A stretch of 44,180 nt of DNA from positions 1-44,180 of the forward strand of contig CAYLUN010000050.1 of assembly GCA_964386865.1 (NCBI GenBank). The letters run 5' to 3'. Below, one piece after another: positions 41,798 to 44,180 of this stretch. Numbering within the stretch: position 1 is the stretch's first letter; the number at the start of each line of letters is the position of its first letter. Below the pieces are notes generated by a model. It was not told the DNA's origin. It worked only from the letters and a program-made list of their open reading frames with translations, and made no database searches. Source of the DNA: CAYLUN01 sp964386865. Its GTDB lineage: Bacteria > Verrucomicrobiota > Kiritimatiellia > RFP12 > UBA1067. The position numbers and the translations under genes were made by a program.

Positions 41798-44180
41798 ATG
41801 AGACATGTATGTTTGACAAGAGGACGGCTGGCACTGGCGCTGGTGTGGCTGGCCGCAACAGCCGGCCAGGCGACCACCGTAAAGGTGGATCTGGGTGTTT
41901 CCGGGAACTCCACGCTCTTCGAGCAGGCGCGGATTGCTAATGCCTGCATCGAGCGGCTGCATTACGGTACAAAAGCAGGTGGTTTTTCGACGCCGGCCCC
42001 CTGCGATTTTTCCGCCTATACAATAAACTATGCCGCAGACATGTACTGTACGTTCGCGCGCAAAGTCTTAGACACCGGCGACAAGATAATTGCGTGGGAG
42101 AGTCTGGATTCGCTTGAAAAAACAGGCTCTTGGAGCAAATGGACGACGGCATCGTTCAGCACAAAGGGCAATGCAGGTCAGTATGTGCATTTCCGTGGCG
42201 CCGGGAGTTATTTCGGGCTGAACATCAGCTATATTGAATACACCAAGGAGGTGTACGCCACGCCCAGCTCCATCACCTTCAGCGCCCCGACCCTGGGAGA
42301 AGACCAGGCGCTGAGCTGGAGCGCGGTGTCGCGCGCGGTCTGGACGGAGCCCAAGTATTGGTAGAAGCCGACACCGACTGTCACCCTCGGCGGCTACACG
42401 ATCCAGGTCTCGCGCGATGGCGGAAGATGGAAGTCGTTCACCAGCACGACGGAAACGTCCATTGTCATCCCGGCGAGCGAGTTCGCGACAGGCGGCACGC
42501 GTCAGTTCCGGGTGTGCGCGGCCACCAGCACGCGGCGCGATGCGGGCGGATACATTGAAAGCACGACCCACACCATCCTGAAACCCGCGCAAGCCGCACC
42601 AGCTTCTGTCTCGTCCGCGGCCCCCACCTACGGCAGCGATTCCACCCTGAGCTGGACGCAGGTGAGCACAGCCAGCAGCGGCTACCGGGTCGAGATCAGC
42701 TCCAACGGCGGTTCGACCTGGAGCTTCCTGATGAATTCAACCGCCAGCGCCGCCTCGACCAGCGTCACGGTTCCCAAGGCGACCTTCAACACCATGGGCA
42801 CGCGCCGCTACCGCGTCCAGGCCCTGACCACCGCTTTGCACGAGGAGAGCCCGTGGCGCGAATCCTCCACCCTCACAGTGCAGAAAGCGGCGCAGGCCGC
42901 CGTCTCCGGCACGCTCGGTGCCACGACGATCGCCTTCGGCACCGCCACCACGCTCACCGCCGCCGGCGGGAGCGGCACAGGGGCTTACGAATTTCGGCAG
43001 GACGGAGGCACTGCCACAGTCGGTTTCTCCGGCAGCGGAGCCTCCCGGACCGTCACCCCGAGTGTGGCAGGCACGGCCGTCCTCCAGGTCCGGCGTCTCG
43101 GCAATGACAACTATAACGACTCCTCCTGGACCCCGTCCGGCACCCTGACCGTCACCAAAATCACTCAGGCCGCGCTGACCCTCACGCCCTCCACGACCCA
43201 TACCTACAACACCACGCGGACCTACACGGCGGGCGGCGGCTCCGGCACGGGCGCCTACAGCGACGCGCTGGGCTCGGGGAGCGCCACGCGCACGAGCGCC
43301 TGGAACTACCGCGCCGACGCGGGCTCCGGCACCTACACCATCAGCGTGACACGGGCCGCTGACGCCAACTACAACGCGGCTACAAAAACCTTCACCCTCA
43401 CCATGGTCAAGGCCAGCCAGGCTGCGGCCTCCGGCGCGCTGGGTTCCGCGACGATCACCTTCGGCGCCACCACGACCGTGACCGCCTCCGGCGGCACCGG
43501 CACAGGCGCCTACGAGTTCCGCCAGAACGGAGGAACAGCCACGGTCGGCCTCAGCGGCAGCGGCGCCACCCGCACCCTGACACCGGCCGGAGTCGGCACG
43601 GCGATAATCGAGGTGCGGCGGCTGGGTGACGCCAACCACAACGATGGCACCTGGGCCTCCGCCGGCACGCTGACCATCGGCAAGGCCAATCAGGCGGCGG
43701 TCTCGGGTTCGTTGGGCGCCGCGACGCTCACCTTCGGAGCCACCACGACGGTGACGGCCTCCGGCGGCACCGGCACGGGTGCCTACGAGTTCCGCCAGAA
43801 CGGCGGCTCGGCTACGGTCAGTTTCAGCGGCACCGGCAGTTCCCGCACGCTCACGCCGACGAAGGCCGGCACAGCCCTGATCGAGGTACGGCGGCTGGGC
43901 GACGCCAATTATAACGACCATGCCTGGACCTCCGCCGGTACGCTGACCGTCAACAAGGCGGATCAGGCAGCGCTGACCCTGACCCCGACCAGCAGCCACA
44001 CCTACAACACGACGCGGGCCTACACGGCGGGCGGTGGCACGGGCACAGGCGCCTACAGCGACACGCTGGCCTCGGGTTCCGCCACGCGCACCGCAGCCTG
44101 GACCTACCGCGCCGATGCGGGCTCCGGCAGTTACAGCATCCAAGTCACACGGGCGGGTGACACCAGCTACAACGCGCGCA
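41798..44180 (+). pseudogene. Large secreted MBG-like repeat protein interrupted by in-frame TAG (partial at window end)
   Basis: ATG 41798 has AAGGA seven bases upstream (ATG 41792 is too close to it) and starts a signal peptide (RLALALVWLAATAGQA). An N-terminal domain of about 150 residues is unrecognised. Codon 189 is TAG (42362-42364), yet the same frame then stays open for over 600 codons to the window edge and encodes coherent domains: two fibronectin-like modules (GGYTIQVSRDGGRWKSF; GYRVEISSNGGSTWSF) and five MBG-like repeats in the order A-B-A-A-B. The gene is therefore one unit with a nonsense codon: a recent pseudogene, a sequencing error, or readthrough. If TAG is obeyed the product is only 188 residues. 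It would be a surface repeat protein like the giant at 646. Confidence 0.75.
42884..44180 (+). repeat. Modular repeat array A(273)-B(252)-A(273)-A(273)-B
   Basis: Unit boundaries set at the conserved Lys codon: 42884, 43157, 43409, 43682 and 43955. A units (91 codons) contain GTGAYEFRQ(N/D)GG; B units (84 codons) contain HTYNTTR(T/A)YTAGGG. The second and third A units are nearly identical in DNA over parts of their length. The last unit is cut by the window edge. Confidence 0.8.

Noticed and set aside
41562..41801. 79-codon + strand frame in the repeat island
   Set aside because: It runs through hairpin repeats, has no domain and overlaps the ribosome site of the next gene.
42737..44143. 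468-codon open frame on the minus strand opposite the A/B repeat gene
   Set aside because: It is a low-complexity Gly/Ala/Arg antisense frame produced by codon bias; the + strand frame encodes coherent repeats.

Overview
The window is GC-rich bacterial DNA, most likely from the PVC superphylum (Kiritimatiellota, Lentisphaerota or Verrucomicrobiota). This is an inference from content: several Gfo/Idh/MocA oxidoreductases with twin-arginine leaders, URO-D-family methyltransferase-like proteins, PAS-AraC regulators, an Rh-type ammonium channel, very large secreted repeat proteins with a short C-terminal 'F(F/Y)RL' ending, and small inverted repeats between genes. I saw no rRNA, tRNA, CRISPR array, transposase or phage gene.

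Layout. 1-9021: the tail of a secreted protein, a small SHD1-like exported protein and a 2,791-residue secreted protein carrying four sets of seven propeller blades, closely packed on the + strand. 9163-14296: secreted metallophosphoesterase, secreted alpha/beta hydrolase and a coiled-coil MscS channel. 14537-17722: URO-D methyltransferase-like gene and Tat-type oxidoreductase on the minus strand, divergent from a PAS-AraC regulator. 17863-23619: Rh50-type ammonium channel, ADP-ribosylglycohydrolase overlapping a beta-lactamase-fold/helical-domain fusion, then a convergent SGNH hydrolase. 23883-27116: VIT/VWA-TPR-DUF2135 surface protein. 27215-35964: a second PAS-AraC regulator divergent from a run of oxidoreductase, TIM-barrel isomerase, oxidoreductase, HEAT-repeat protein, oxidoreductase and a second URO-D-family gene; this looks like a catabolic or sugar-derivative cluster of unknown substrate. 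35961-37811 (minus): two YbjQ-family proteins, a CxxCxxCC protein and dUTPase. 37855-41180 (minus): histidine kinase, response regulator and two small heat-shock proteins in one probable operon. 41181-41797: a gene-free stretch full of inverted repeats. 41798-end: a large secreted modular repeat protein interrupted by one in-frame TAG and running off the window.

Most notable: (i) both PAS-AraC regulators share an identical upstream geometry, TTGTA(A/C)-N18-TA(C/T)(A/T)(A/C)T-N6-ATG, with TTGTA repeated at exactly 21 bp and no Shine-Dalgarno, suggesting leaderless, possibly self-regulated transcription; (ii) a single amber codon in an otherwise intact reading frame of about 790 codons; (iii) the 7+7+7+7 propeller architecture; (iv) the ADP-ribosylglycohydrolase/beta-lactamase-fusion pair; (v) a two-component system placed directly upstream of two sHsp genes.
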